64,000 nucleotides of DNA from Cryptomeria japonica (Eukaryota > Streptophyta > Pinopsida > Cupressales > Cupressaceae). This document shows, in pieces, positions 12,541 to 22,388 of the stretch; position 1 is the stretch's first letter, and each line of letters begins with the position of its first letter. The position numbers and the translations under genes are program-made. The DNA lies in contig NC_081407.1 of assembly GCF_030272615.1 (NCBI RefSeq), forward strand, positions 376,892,877 to 376,956,876, written 5' to 3'. The notes under the pieces were generated by a model. It saw nothing but the letters and a program-made list of their open reading frames with translations. It ran no database searches and was not told the origin of the DNA.

Positions 12541-12989
12541 AACATTTAGATTTATTGATGTAAAGGAAAATTATATGATGTACAAAAGTTAAAAATTGGT
12601 TGAAAAATTTGTTTACAAAAGTTTTTGAGTTTTTTTAAAGGCAATGAGTTTTTGAACAAGATTAGGTTCCTTATCAACATGTTTCTTAGGATGAGGAGGG
12701 GAAGAAATGAAAGTGAGAAGAACATTGGAATCTTGCTTTGTGATAATAGGATTATATTTGTGATGTATTTGGGACCATATTTTTGCTCCAATTGTCTTTC
12801 CATATCACTTCTTTAACATATCCATTTAGCAACTTTTGAGATATTGTTAGGAGGTATCTTTGGTTTGTTATCATTAATCATGTGTTGGTTTTGGGGTTGA
12901 GTAGGATGTTGAATAAATATAGGCATCACATGAATAGAAACATGAATAGTATTTACTTGATTAAGCTCTAAGTTATTCTCTGAGGACTC

Positions 12990-13420
12990 ATTTTTAGGAG
13001 AGAGAGCATCAAGGAAAGTTCTAATAATTTCATCTTCTTACTCCAAGGTATCTTTATGGGTAAGATAAACTTTGGGAGAAGGATTAACTATATCCATCAA
13101 TGCTTCATCTCTAGGAGGAATGTCATTCATAAAAGGTAAAGTGACATTAAGGAAGGTGTTTATTATATCACCTTATTCCTCTAGCATATCCTTATGGGAG
13201 AGGACAATTTTAGGAGAAAGATCAACATCATGCATCAAAACTTCATCCTTAGGAGAGAGAGTTTTAAAAGAAGTGTTAATAATTTCTTATTGCACTAAAT
13301 TATCCTCATGGGTAGGAGGATCCTTAGGAGAGGGTAAACCATAACTATGAATGAAAGGAATATCTAGATTATCATCATATGGGTAAAAGAAAACATCATG
13401 AACATCTTGAATAAAACTTG
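12990..13420 (-). pseudogene. decayed internal-repeat polypeptide
   Basis: The minus strand gives a degenerate protein with about three repeats of roughly 38 residues (for example EIINTSFKTLSPKDEVLMHD and GDIINTFLNV...PRDEALMDI), each with an SPK(D/N/V) motif and a HKD(M/T)LE end. A TAA stop occurs at the same place in each repeat (around 13290, 13178 and 13050). It is preceded by VHDVFFYPYDDNLDIPFIH. I recognise no family. It may be the C-terminal part of the gene at 13442-14745 or of a separate transposon protein. Confidence 0.4.
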
Positions 13421-13441
13421 AAATTGAACTAGAAAAATAAT

Positions 13442-14745
13442 TTAACAATGATCCCACCACAATTTGTCTCCTACTGCAACATGATCCCCCTCACTATCTG
13501 GCTCCATAAGAATGATAGTGAACATCCCTGAAAATCCAGTATCAGATACTGTGGCTCGATCAACTGATGTATAAATAGGAGGAGGAGGTGTATCCTTACC
13601 AACTGCTGTATGCTAGGGCGGGGCAGTAGGATATGCAGTAGCAGTAGGCTGAGAATCTATATGCTCACAACCATGGCTAGATGCACCCAGTCTACCAAGT
13701 GCATGCCTAACTAATGATGGTGCATCCTGTAGTGGGATCCTATGATCCATAGCAATGACCTTATATGCATCCAATTGATCACTGGATAAGCATGTGCTCA
13801 TCTACCATAAAGGATCTATGTCATGCATGCGTGCAACATCCATCGACGATGGTATGTCTACTCAAACATATCGATCATCACTCGCTGATGCATCATGAAT
13901 GCTAGTATGAGAGCACAAAAAATATCTACCCACCCGATTTGATATCATCTCATCCACTTGTGTGGCTATAGTAGCAACACTGGAAAATATGAACTGTCGA
14001 GTGTCATTTGGCACACTATCTGCAGCATGTACTAGGTCCGCACTCTTGGGAAGAACCACAAGGTTTGGACCAATCAATGCTCATTTATTAATGGGCGAAG
14101 GTGCACCTAGTCGTCTAAAATTATCCGAAAATCTGCCCTTCCCTTGCCCAACATGTTTTGGAAAATCAGTGTAATCAACATCATCCAACAAATGAAACTC
14201 TGCAAACAATTGTTTACAGAAATAAAGGAGCAACTCATCCTTTTGTGGCCACCTATGATGAGTGGGTAACCATCTAGGATAGATAAATGGTGCTACTAGT
14301 GCATTCGTGCACTTGGTAGGCATATAGTCTTTCACCCTACCAAAGGCCTGATAATGAGGAAACATGGTTTTCACATCAGCTGTGGAAACCCTATCATTCA
14401 CTGTGTCCCATTTCAAAGTACCATGCACACTGCGTGAAAGGGAGCTATAGAATTCCTCCGCGTTGACCTCGCCATATGGATTATAATTGTCGACGAGGTC
14501 AATCATATGAACTAGCTCATGTCTAATAGTCTCACCCCTTTGTTTATTTGTGTGATCACGCATGTTTTCCAAAGTGATAAATTTAAATGATCTAAGGCAC
14601 GTTGGAGTGCCTCAATAGTCTGATTGTAGAGCTACTGTCTCTCCTATGGAGTTGTTGCAGACCTATGTGACGTCTGCTCACTCCCATGAGGATGAACACT
14701 AGGCTCAAAAGTACTCGTATTATGTGATCCAGGCTCATCAGACAT
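13442..14745 (-). pseudogene. decayed gene of unknown family, about 430 codons
   Basis: From a start at 14745 (MSDEPGSHNTSTFEP) the frame shifts once near 14575, then one phase runs to a stop at 13442, interrupted by three in-frame stops (near 14080, 13850 and 13612). The best-kept part, 14572-14081, has 163 residues with aromatic-rich blocks MFPHYQAFGRVKDYMP, FIYPRWLPTHHRWPQ and KHVGQGKGRFSDNFRRLG. Codon content and length suggest a real former gene. Its place just upstream of a satellite and methyltransferase inverted repeat raises the possibility that it belonged to the same mobile element. I cannot name a family; a transposon accessory protein is one option. Confidence 0.5.
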
Positions 14746-15188
14746 GATGCTCAGTGGATAATGTAGAACTAGACATATCTATCTCCACATGTGCATGTAT
14801 GTAGTACACATTAAACAATAATAAAAAATGTATACATACATTTAAATCATTTAAAACATATTTAAAAACATGTAAATTAAAGAAATTAGATGTATACATT
14901 TTAAAGAAATTTAAACGTCATAAATACATACTTGAGTTAAAATTTTCTAGATATAAAGACAAAATTAAGATAAATTTCTAGAGATCTATACACAAAAGAA
15001 ATTTACACAACTATAAATTTAATATTAAATTTCAATATATGTCTAATTTACAATTACATATATTTTCATATACAATAATTAATTTGAAAATTAGTCAAAT
15101 TAAGACCCTAAGTTAAGTCAAATTAATTTACAATGAAGTAAAATTAATTTACAATTAATTCACAATTTTGCATATGTACAAATTAATT
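14746..15188. other. AT-rich spacer
   Basis: No gene or clear motif is seen. The stretch is made of A/T-rich words (AATTAATTTACAATT) and leads into the first satellite-like fragment. Confidence 0.5.
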
Positions 15189-15238
15189 AATAGGTCCTAA
15201 TTTGGTCTTATGTGGTCCTAATAGGTCGTACTTGGGGT
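15189..15238 (+). repeat. satellite-like fragment left of the methyltransferase repeat
   Basis: The text TAGGTCCTAATTTGGTCTTA and TGGTCCTAATAGGTC matches the linker part of the 138-bp units at 16165-17990 (TTTGGTCCTATGTGGTCCTAATAGGTCC). It lies about 50 bp before the sense arm, so satellite sequence stands on both sides of the inverted repeat. Confidence 0.6.
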
Positions 15239-15291
15239 GAAAGTAAATTTTGTAAAAGAAACCAAGCAGGTTTGCATTATCTTGAAAGATG

Positions 15292-15648
15292 TGGAAACAA
15301 GCTCATCAGCTGCCCAGAAGAGAGAAATTGGAGAAAAGCAGAGGAAATTGTTAAAGGGTGATAAATACATAAAGAGTATGCAATACAAACAAACAATGTT
15401 TGGAGTGTGTGATGTGGTCTCTAATTTATGTCCGGAGGGACTAACTGGTTTTGGAGTTGGATGGGGAAACCTATTGGGCCACGCTTGGAGGAAATCAATG
15501 TGTTCATGCAAGGGCCACCTTTTTTCTATTATGAGAATGATGCTTTTGCACTGAAGGATATTTGGAAGACAATATCCAAAAATTTCTATGGTGTGGAACT
15601 AGAGTTGGTAGACTCGTCGAAGTACTTTTCAACTTCCAGAAGACCAGA
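15292..15648 (+). pseudogene. DRM-type DNA methyltransferase gene fragment, sense arm
   Basis: The frame at 15428-15712 reads GKPIGPRLEEI then QGPPFFYYENDAFALKDIW, KTISKNFYGVELELVDSSKY and SRRPENY. This matches the start of the rearranged catalytic region of plant DRM (domains rearranged) cytosine methyltransferases, where a GPPFFYYEN block is followed by a VDSK(Y/H)F and RKRGY(I/V)H block. DRM enzymes perform RNA-directed de novo DNA methylation in the nucleus. Only about 120 codons are present. No catalytic motif (Pro-Cys) is included, so it cannot be an enzyme. The upstream part (15292-15427) is in other frames and may include former intron or linker sequence. Confidence 0.75.
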
Positions 15649-15659
15649 GAATTATGCTT

Positions 15660-16052
15660 TCAAAATCGCCCTTCTATTGGGAGATTGTGTACATAGCCTC
15701 TTGGTCTTCTAAGATGCTGAAAAGTGTACTTTGAGTCCTCCAACTCTGGTTCCACACCATAGAAATTTTCAGAAATTGTCTTCCAAATATCCTTCGGTGC
15801 AAAATCATCATTCTCATAATAGAAAAAAGGTGGCCCTTGCATGAACACAATGATTTCCTCCAAGCCTGGTCCAATAGGTTTCCCCGTCCAACTCTAAAAC
15901 CAGTTAGTCCCTCAGGACATAAATTAGAGACCACATCACACACTCTAGACATTGTTTGTTTATTGCATACTCTCTATGTATTTATCACCCTTTAATAATT
16001 TCCTTTGCTTTTCTCCAATTTCTCTCTTCTGGGAAGCTGATGAGCTTGTTTT
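15660..16052 (-). pseudogene. DRM-type DNA methyltransferase gene fragment, antisense arm
   Basis: The minus strand from 15863 to 15660 reads QGPPFFYYENDDFAPKDIW, then NFYGVEPELEDSKYTF and RRPRGYVHNLPIEGRF. It is closer to the family than the sense arm because it keeps the GYVHNLPI block. It is the inverse of 15292-15648 with over 90% identity by eye across about 355 bp, the two separated by roughly 50 bp that belong to the longer copy. Further upstream the minus strand has a TAG in the methyltransferase frame. Together the two arms would fold into a long RNA hairpin if transcribed. Confidence 0.75.
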
Positions 16053-16055
16053 CAT

Positions 16056-17995
16056 GTGTCGCAAGGGCCTTAAGTGCTCCTAAGGGGTGCACATGTGTCA
16101 CAAGGGGCCTTAAGGGCCACGTATGACCCCTTGCGACAACATTTGGTCTTTTGTGGTCCTAATAGGTCCTAAGGGGTGCACATGTGTCACAACGGGCCTA
16201 AAGTGGTCATAAGGGGCCACATGTGTGTTCTAACACATGTGTGACCCCTTAGGACCACATATGACCCCTTGCGATAACATTCGGTCTTTTGTGGTCCTAA
16301 TAGGTCCTAAGGGGTGCACATGTGTCGCAAGGGGCCTTAAGTGGTCCTAATGGGTCACACATGTGTTCTAAAACATGCATGACCCCTTAGGACACCTTGC
16401 GACAATATTTGGTCTTTGGTGGTCCTAATAGGTCCTAAGGGGTGCACATGTGTCGCAAGGGGCCTTAAGTGGTCCTAAGGGGTCACGCATGTGTTAGAAC
16501 ACATGCATCACCCCTTAGGATCACATATGACCCCTTGCGACAACATTTGGTCCTTTGTGGTCCTAATAGGTCCTAAGGGGTGCACATGTGTCGCAAGGGG
16601 CCTTAAGTGGTCCTAAGGGGTCACGCATGTGTTAGAACACATGCGTGACCCCTTAGGACCACATATGACCCCTTGTGACACCATTTGGTCCTATGTAGTC
16701 CTAATAGGTCCTAAGGGGTGCACATATGTCACAAGGGGCCTTAAGTGGTCTTAAGGGGTCACACGTGTTCTAACACATGTGTGACCCCTTAGGACCACAT
16801 ATGACCCCTTGCGACCCCATTTGGTCCTATGTGGTCCTAATAGGTCCTAAGGGGTGCACACATGTTGCAAGGGGCCTTAAGTGGTCTTAAGGGGTCACGC
16901 ATGTGTTCTAACACATGCGTGACCCCTTAGGACCATATATGACCCCTTGCAACAACATTTGGTCCTATGTGGTCCTAATAGGTCCTAAGGGGTGCATGTG
17001 TCGCAAGGGACCTTAAGTGGTCCTAAGGGGTCACACATGTGTTAGAACACATGCGTGACCCTTTAGGACCACATATGACCCCTTGCAACAACATTTGGTC
17101 TTTTGTGGTCCTAATAGGTCCTAAGGGGTGCACATGTGTTGCAAGGGGCCTTAAGTGGTCCTAAGGGGTCATGCATGTGTTTTAACACATGTGTGACCCC
17201 TTAGGACCACATATGACCCCTTGCGACAACATTTGGTCTTTTGTGGTCTTAATAGGTCCTAAGGGGTGCACATGTGTCACAAGGGGCCTTAAGTGGTCCT
17301 AAGGGGTCACGCATGTGTTCTAACACATGCGTGACCCCTTAGGACCACATATGACCTCTTGCAACAACATTTGGTCCTATGTGGTCCTAATAGGTCCTAA
17401 GGGGTGCACATGTGTCACAAGGGGCCTTAAGTGGTCCTAAGGGGTCGTGCATGTGTGACCCCTTAGGACCACATATGACCCTTTGCGACACCATTTGGTC
17501 TTATATGGTCATAATAGGTCCTAAGGGGTGCACATGTGTAGCAAGGGGCCTTTAGTGGTCCTAAGGGGTCATATAAAATAATTATATACTCCTTAGGATG
17601 TATACATACACATACATACATACATACATGTTGCAAGAGGTCATATGTGGTCCTAAGGGGTCACACATGTGTTCTAACACATGCGTGACCCCTTAGGACC
17701 ACATATGACCTCTTGCAACAACATTTGGTCCTATGTGGTCCTAATAGGTCCTAAGGGGTGCACATGTGTCACAAGGGGCCTTAAGTGGTCCTAAGGGGTC
17801 GTGCATGTGTGACCCCTTAGGACCACATATGACCCTTTGCGACACCATTTGGTCTTATATGGTCATAATAGGTCCTAAGGGGTGCACATGTGTAGCAAGG
17901 GGCCTTTAGTGGTCCTAAGGGGTCATATAAAATAATTATATACTCCTTAGGATGTATACATACACATACATACATACATACATACATACATAAAC
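16056..17995 (+). repeat. 138-bp hairpin-forming satellite array, 13 units
   Basis: Units start at 16165, 16303, 16431, 16569, 16707, 16843, 16981, 17117, 17255, 17393, 17517, 17747 and 17871. The spacing is mostly 136-138 bp. Each unit begins GGTCCTAAGGGGTGCACATG. In the 16569 unit, 16607-16662 is a perfect inverted repeat with 27-bp arms around a 2-base centre. Outside it is a second pair of arms, GTCGCAAGGGG and CCCCTTG(C/T)GAC, giving a hairpin of about 90 bases per unit. From 17293 a 354-bp higher-order repeat occurs twice. Confidence 0.9.
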
Positions 17996-18480
17996 CTCAG
18001 GACATGCTATGAGGGGTCGTGTGTGGTCTTGAGGGGTCACACACATACACCTTAGGACATGCTATGAGGGGTTGTGTGTGGTCCTGAGGGGTTGTGTGTA
18101 TTCTTGAGGGGTCACACACAAATCCTCATAGCATGTCTCGAGGTGTATGTATGTCCTAAGGCGGATATAATTATTTTATGTGTATTTATGTATGTATGCA
18201 CATATGTATTTATGTATGTGTGTATGTATGTATATAGACATAGGTATGTATGTCTATGTCCTAAGGTGTACATATAATTATTTTATATCTGTGTATGTAC
18301 AAGTATGTAGGTATGTATGTATGTTTGTGTATGTTTGTATGTAGGTTTGTATGTATGTGTATGTAGGTGTATGTATGTATGTATGTATGTATGTATGTGT
18401 ACGTATGTATGTAGGTTTGTATGTATGTATCTACGTGTGTATGTGTATGTTTGTGTATGCATTTACATATGTATGTGTGT
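17925..18480. repeat. inverted repeat and ATGT/ACAT microsatellites at the array end
   Basis: Sequence at 17925-18025 (AATAATTATATACTCCTTAG, then (ACAT)n, then ACATGCTATGAGGGG) recurs inverted at about 18105-18195. The centre repeats GGGGTTGTGTGTGG-like words. Beyond it (ATGT)n and related words run to 18480. A shorter (ACAT)n block is at 17597-17630. Confidence 0.75.
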
Positions 18481-18499
18481 ATCTATTTTCTAATATTCT

Positions 18500-19060
18500 A
18501 AACTAATATGATAGAATATATACAATTTTTTTTTTTTTAACAACTTAAAAAAACTAATTTTCTATTAAAAACGATTAAAAAAAAAAACAATATAAATTAA
18601 TATGTTAAAATAAATACATTTAAAAAAAAAAAAAGGTACATACCGCTGAAACCATTCCAATCGGATCTCTGAGACTTTTTGCGCCCTCTTGCTTAACTCC
18701 AAGCCGCTCAATGCAAAATGAGCAGCTTGGACGGATTTTGGCACCTATATAGGGAAAGGGGTTTCCGGCCGGAACGGTTCCGGTTAGAAACCCCTTGCCA
18801 TGAGAGCGCAATGTGGCTGTTGAATGGGGCCAAATCGGTCCAGCCGGAACGCTTTTGGCTAGAACACTTCCGACCGGAATGCTTCGAAAATGACCTGGCA
18901 AAGCGTGAGAGACTATGTTTACACAGGTATTTGGTTGCGTGTTCAAACACATTTTAATTGCCAAATTAATATTAAAATCATAATTTATAATCAAATCTAA
19001 ATTAATTATATTTACTATTGATTTATGTTTAGTTAAGAAGGATGGAAGGGCGCTATGCAA
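18500..19060. other. poly-A/T stretch, then a GC-richer patch with CCGGAACG motifs
   Basis: After A- and T-runs (18525-18640) there is a GC-richer patch at 18650-18930 with repeated (G/C)CCGGAACG(C/G)TT words and an imperfect hairpin whose outer arms are GGGGTTTC and GAAACCCC. The plus frame 18718-18957 repeats FRPERFRLE, but this follows from the nucleotide repeat and is not taken as a gene. Confidence 0.5.
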
Positions 19061-19254
19061 ATAGACCGTTAAAACATCCTAGGGATGATAGATCTGGTAA
19101 GCCACAAAATGGAAGGGAGGGAGATATACATAGTAAGGGAAAGGAAGGTATTGGTGATCAAAATGGCCCTAAGAATAGAAGGGAATACCAGGAAGCAGAT
19201 AATCGGGAACACTCCCAATCTCCATGTCCATCCTCGATGCATAGTAAATATTAA
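19042..19254 (+). other. short charged frame, not recognised
   Basis: A 70-codon frame (MEGRYANRPLKHPRDDRSGK...) is very hydrophilic and basic. I see no domain. It lies beyond the primer-binding-like site of the minus-strand copia LTR and may be leader or host sequence. Kept only as a possible remnant. Confidence 0.2.
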
Positions 19255-19411
19255 ACATTTAATATAGAAAAGGAAGTTGAAGTAGAAATTTAATTTTTTT
19301 GAGGAATTGGCAACTATTTCCAGAATCATTGGGACTAAATTCGAACGAAAGAAAATTAGGGCATAAGTATTAGGAAAGCTACGGTACGAAAATGATCTCC
19401 TAATGCCAATT

Positions 19412-20193
19412 CACAGAGGATGTAAGCAACAATATCTATCTAATTCCTAAATCGCATCTTGAGATGACTTAAACAGAAGAATAGAGAACATATAAAAACC
19501 ACACACATATACACAAAGATTTTTACCATTGAAAACCCTTTCGGGAAAAAATCCACACACCAAAAAGCCGAGTGTCTCCTTTGTATTACAGTAAACAATA
19601 TTACATACAATTGACAACGGAATTTTTGCACAGGCTTAGATTGTATTACAATCAACCTGAATTTCTATCACACTCCCAATGAAACTTGTAGCAGTTTATA
19701 CACACTACAATCCGTTATGAAATCTGATATTGCAACTGTCACTTCACAAACGGTCAACTAACTCAGCCTTGTCACTCGTCCATCCATCTGGCTGTCATCA
19801 AACTATGTATGGACACCACCATATGATGGATGCTACACCGCAGTCATCATACGCCATTGGAACCATCATATGGGTCAGCATTGGGCAACCACCGAAACCA
19901 CCATATGGATCAGCATTGGCAACACCTTTGTCCGTATGGGTCTGCATTGAATTATCACGTACTAAAATGTCATATGAATATGTCTTTGTCTGTACTAATC
20001 TGTCAGTACTAATGTGTAACATTCTGTACTTGGCAATGCTTCCCATCAATCTGGCAATGATTTCTGTCGATCTGGCAATGATTTTCGTCGATCTGGCAAT
20101 GCAACTACCATATGGGTTAACTCAGTACGTATGAGGCAACAACCGTACGGTACATATGAGGCAACAACCATACAGTCTGTATGTACTTCAACA
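19412..20193 (-). repeat. copia LTR, minus orientation
   Basis: On the minus strand it starts TGTTGAAGTACATACAG right after a purine tract and ends ...CATCCTCTGTG, followed by TTGGCATTAGGAG, which resembles a degraded copia primer site. Inside is the typical copia U5 block TTTTTTCCCGAAAGGGTTTT. A partial copy in the opposite direction is at 21075-21391. The 19730-20150 part contains short repeats (CCATATG(G/A)(G/A)TCAGCATTGG and CTGGCAATG). Confidence 0.7.
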
Positions 20194-20207
20194 ATCTCCC
20201 ACTTGCC
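20194..20207 (-). other. copia polypurine tract
   Basis: The minus strand reads GGCAAGTGGGAGAT directly before the LTR start TGTTG, the usual plant copia junction. Rightward, to about 20700, is 3' non-coding element DNA. Confidence 0.65.
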
Positions 20208-20758
20208 GAGGTACGTACTGATATCCACAAAGTTACTCAACAAGACTAATAAGAGTCAGGGGCTTTAAGCCCCATGGGGCTTGCACACCATTTAAATTTA
20301 ACTGTTCTATCATAGATGAATGCCTTTCAGTTGAAATTATTATCCATTTCAACTCAACACCATCTACATTTATATGTTTCCAAGAACACCTGTAGCTGAT
20401 CAGTCCATGCCAAAACTTCAAATGCAAAACCACATTATCATGAAGTACCAAACAAATGATCAATGTACTCTATGTACAAAAATAGAACCAAGATCATTGT
20501 CAAAATTCCAACTGCAGAATCAGGAACTCAAACTTGACAACCATGATTTAAAACATCTCACCCAAAGAGATAACATGCTCCATATGAACATAAATACATT
20601 ATGTCAAAACTCTAAATGCATCTCAAGAGTATATCCTGACATAAAAAACATCCTAACTAAGGATTACAACATCTCTACCAAAGACCCCTTATGAATCTTC
20701 AAGATGTTAACATCTCTAGTTACATGAAGAACTTTCACCAATACATGATGAATCTACA

Positions 20759-21062
20759 TCACTGCCAAAGACCCAAGGTAACTAGTCCTAATGGCATCTT
20801 GATTGAACCAGACACCAACAGATGTCTGACTTGCCAAAGCAGCTCATAAGGCATCTCCATCCTCATATTGAGAGGACCCAGAATTAGAAGAACTCTTATT
20901 CTTCTTCTTCTCTCTACAATCCTTTTCGATATGACTAGTCTGCCCACAATTCCAGCACTTCACTTTGGGCTTCTTTCCAGGAGTCTTGGAGCTTTCCTCC
21001 GACTTGGATTCTAACTTCTTGTTCTCCTTCTTGCCTCTAATAGTGAGAGCATCCTTGACCAT
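20759..21062 (-). pseudogene. copia gag fragment with zinc knuckle
   Basis: The frame from 21062 gives SKTPGKKPKVKCWNCGQTSH then IEKDCREKKK. This is a C-x2-C-x4-H-x4-C knuckle of copia gag, which binds RNA in the particle. After ASQTSVGVW the element passes into 3' non-coding DNA, so protease, integrase and RT are deleted. The same knuckle piece, with the first Cys of the motif altered in part, is at 46757-46985. Confidence 0.75.
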
Positions 21063-21074
21063 CTCATAAGATTT

Positions 21075-21391
21075 TCATAATGGATTGTAGTGTGTATAAA
21101 CTGCTACAAGCTTCATTGGGAAATTAGAGTGATAGAAATTTGGGTTGATTGTAATCAAATATGAGCCTGTGCAAAAAGTCCATTGTCAATTGTATGTAAT
21201 ATTGTTTACTGTAATACAAAGGAGATGCTCGACTTTTTGGTGTGTGGGTTTTTTCCCGAAAGGGTTTCCCATGGTAAAAATCTCTGTGTATATGTGCATG
21301 GTTTTTATATGTTCTCTATTCTTCTGTTTAAGTCATCTCGAGATTTTGCAATCTATGAAGTAGATAGATATTGTTTCCTACATCCTCTGCA
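21075..21391 (+). repeat. partial copia LTR, plus orientation, with primer-site-like end
   Basis: It matches the last 317 bases or so of the LTR at 19412-20193 in inverse orientation, including GGTTTTTTCCCGAAAGGG and CATCCTCTGCA. It is followed by ATTGGCATTAGGAGAGC, similar to the copia initiator-tRNA site TGGTATCAGAGC with changes. It abuts the antisense gag knuckle on its left and LINE sequence on its right, so the junction is chimeric. Confidence 0.65.
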
Positions 21392-21489
21392 AATTGGCAT
21401 TAGGAGAGCATTTCTGCACCGTAGATTTCCTTACAATAGATGGAAGAAAACTAGAAAACATCAACAATTATTAAATTTCTACCAAAAGG

Positions 21490-22388
21490 TTTTTTGTTTT
21501 CATCTTTGAAAGCGTAGAGGAAAAGGAGAAAATCTTACAATATGGACTTTGCTCTATGAATGATCATCCATTATATATGCAACCATGGTACCCAAATTTT
21601 GATCCTCTAAACTTAAACCCACATGATAGACCAACATGGATTAGAATGTATAATATACCAACAGAATATTGCTCAGAAGAATTCTTGAAAAAAATTGGAA
21701 GATCATTGGGAACTCTTATAGAGATAGATATAGAATTGGTAGACAATAATTCATACATCTATGCACGAATTCATATTGCGGTGTTTAGAACGATACCAGA
21801 AAAAATTTGGTTTTGTGCTCAAGGTAGACATTGGTTGTAGAAAATAGAGATAGAAGAAGAAAATAAATTTTGTTCGCGATGCAATAAAATAAATCATGTA
21901 GAAAAGTAGTGTAGAGTGAAGGCTAAGATGAAAAAAATTGGATGCCAAAGGAGCAAAACATTGTACATAAGAAAGATGCAGCCACACCAAAAACAAATGA
22001 AAATCATTGTGAAGGGGAGTCAAATTCCATAGAGAAAGCGAGTGGTAGTAAACACACCACTTCATTGTCTGCTAAAGGCAGTTAGAGGAAAAATGATGGT
22101 CTACCAATCATTGAAACAAAAAGAAATATAGATGGGGAAAACACATACAATGGAGTGGAAGGGGCATATTCAAATGAGAAATTTACAACAATAGATGAAT
22201 TAGGTATAATAGATCCCCAATGTATTAGCCAATCGACTAATATATTTCCTAAAAGGAAGAAGAAGGGAAGAGGGAGGAGGAGTAATAAGCAAAAAAGGGA
22301 AGATAAAGAAAAGGAAAAAGGAATTGTAAGTGTGGTTGATTTCCTGAACATGACCAAGGGAGGGAAAGCATCCCCTGGGGATCAATGA
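21490..22388 (+). pseudogene. LINE copy 1 ORF1 (DUF4283, zinc knuckle)
   Basis: Reading VFIFESVEEKEKILQYG, then LYMQPWYPNFDPLN, RPTWIRMYNIPTEYCSEEF and YARIHIAVF shows the DUF4283 fold typical of plant LINE ORF1 proteins. CSRCNKINHVEKxC is a C-x2-C-x4-H-x4-C knuckle that keeps its Cys and His residues. The C-terminal part is very basic (KRKKKGRGRRSNKQKRED). There are stops after the DUF4283 (GRHWL then stop) and in the knuckle. ORF1 protein is the RNA-binding partner of the LINE. The stop TGA at 22386 overlaps the ORF2 start as ATGA. Confidence 0.75.

Noticed and set aside
15237-15554. 105-codon plus frame and its partner 15674-15952 on minus
   Set aside because: They are the wrong frame of the methyltransferase fragment; the frame with GPPFFYYEN is the coding one.
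16056-17995. CRISPR array
   Set aside because: The repeats are continuous 138-bp units without unique spacers, and the setting is a plant nucleus.
18718-18957. 79-codon frame with FRPERFRLE repeats
   Set aside because: The amino-acid repeat mirrors a CCGGAACG nucleotide repeat; equally long frames exist on the other strand.
22082-22357. Hydrophobic minus-strand frames (also 47991-48266, 21751-22065)
   Set aside because: They are complements of the Lys/Arg-rich LINE ORF1 tail, which reads as Leu/Phe/Ser on the other strand.
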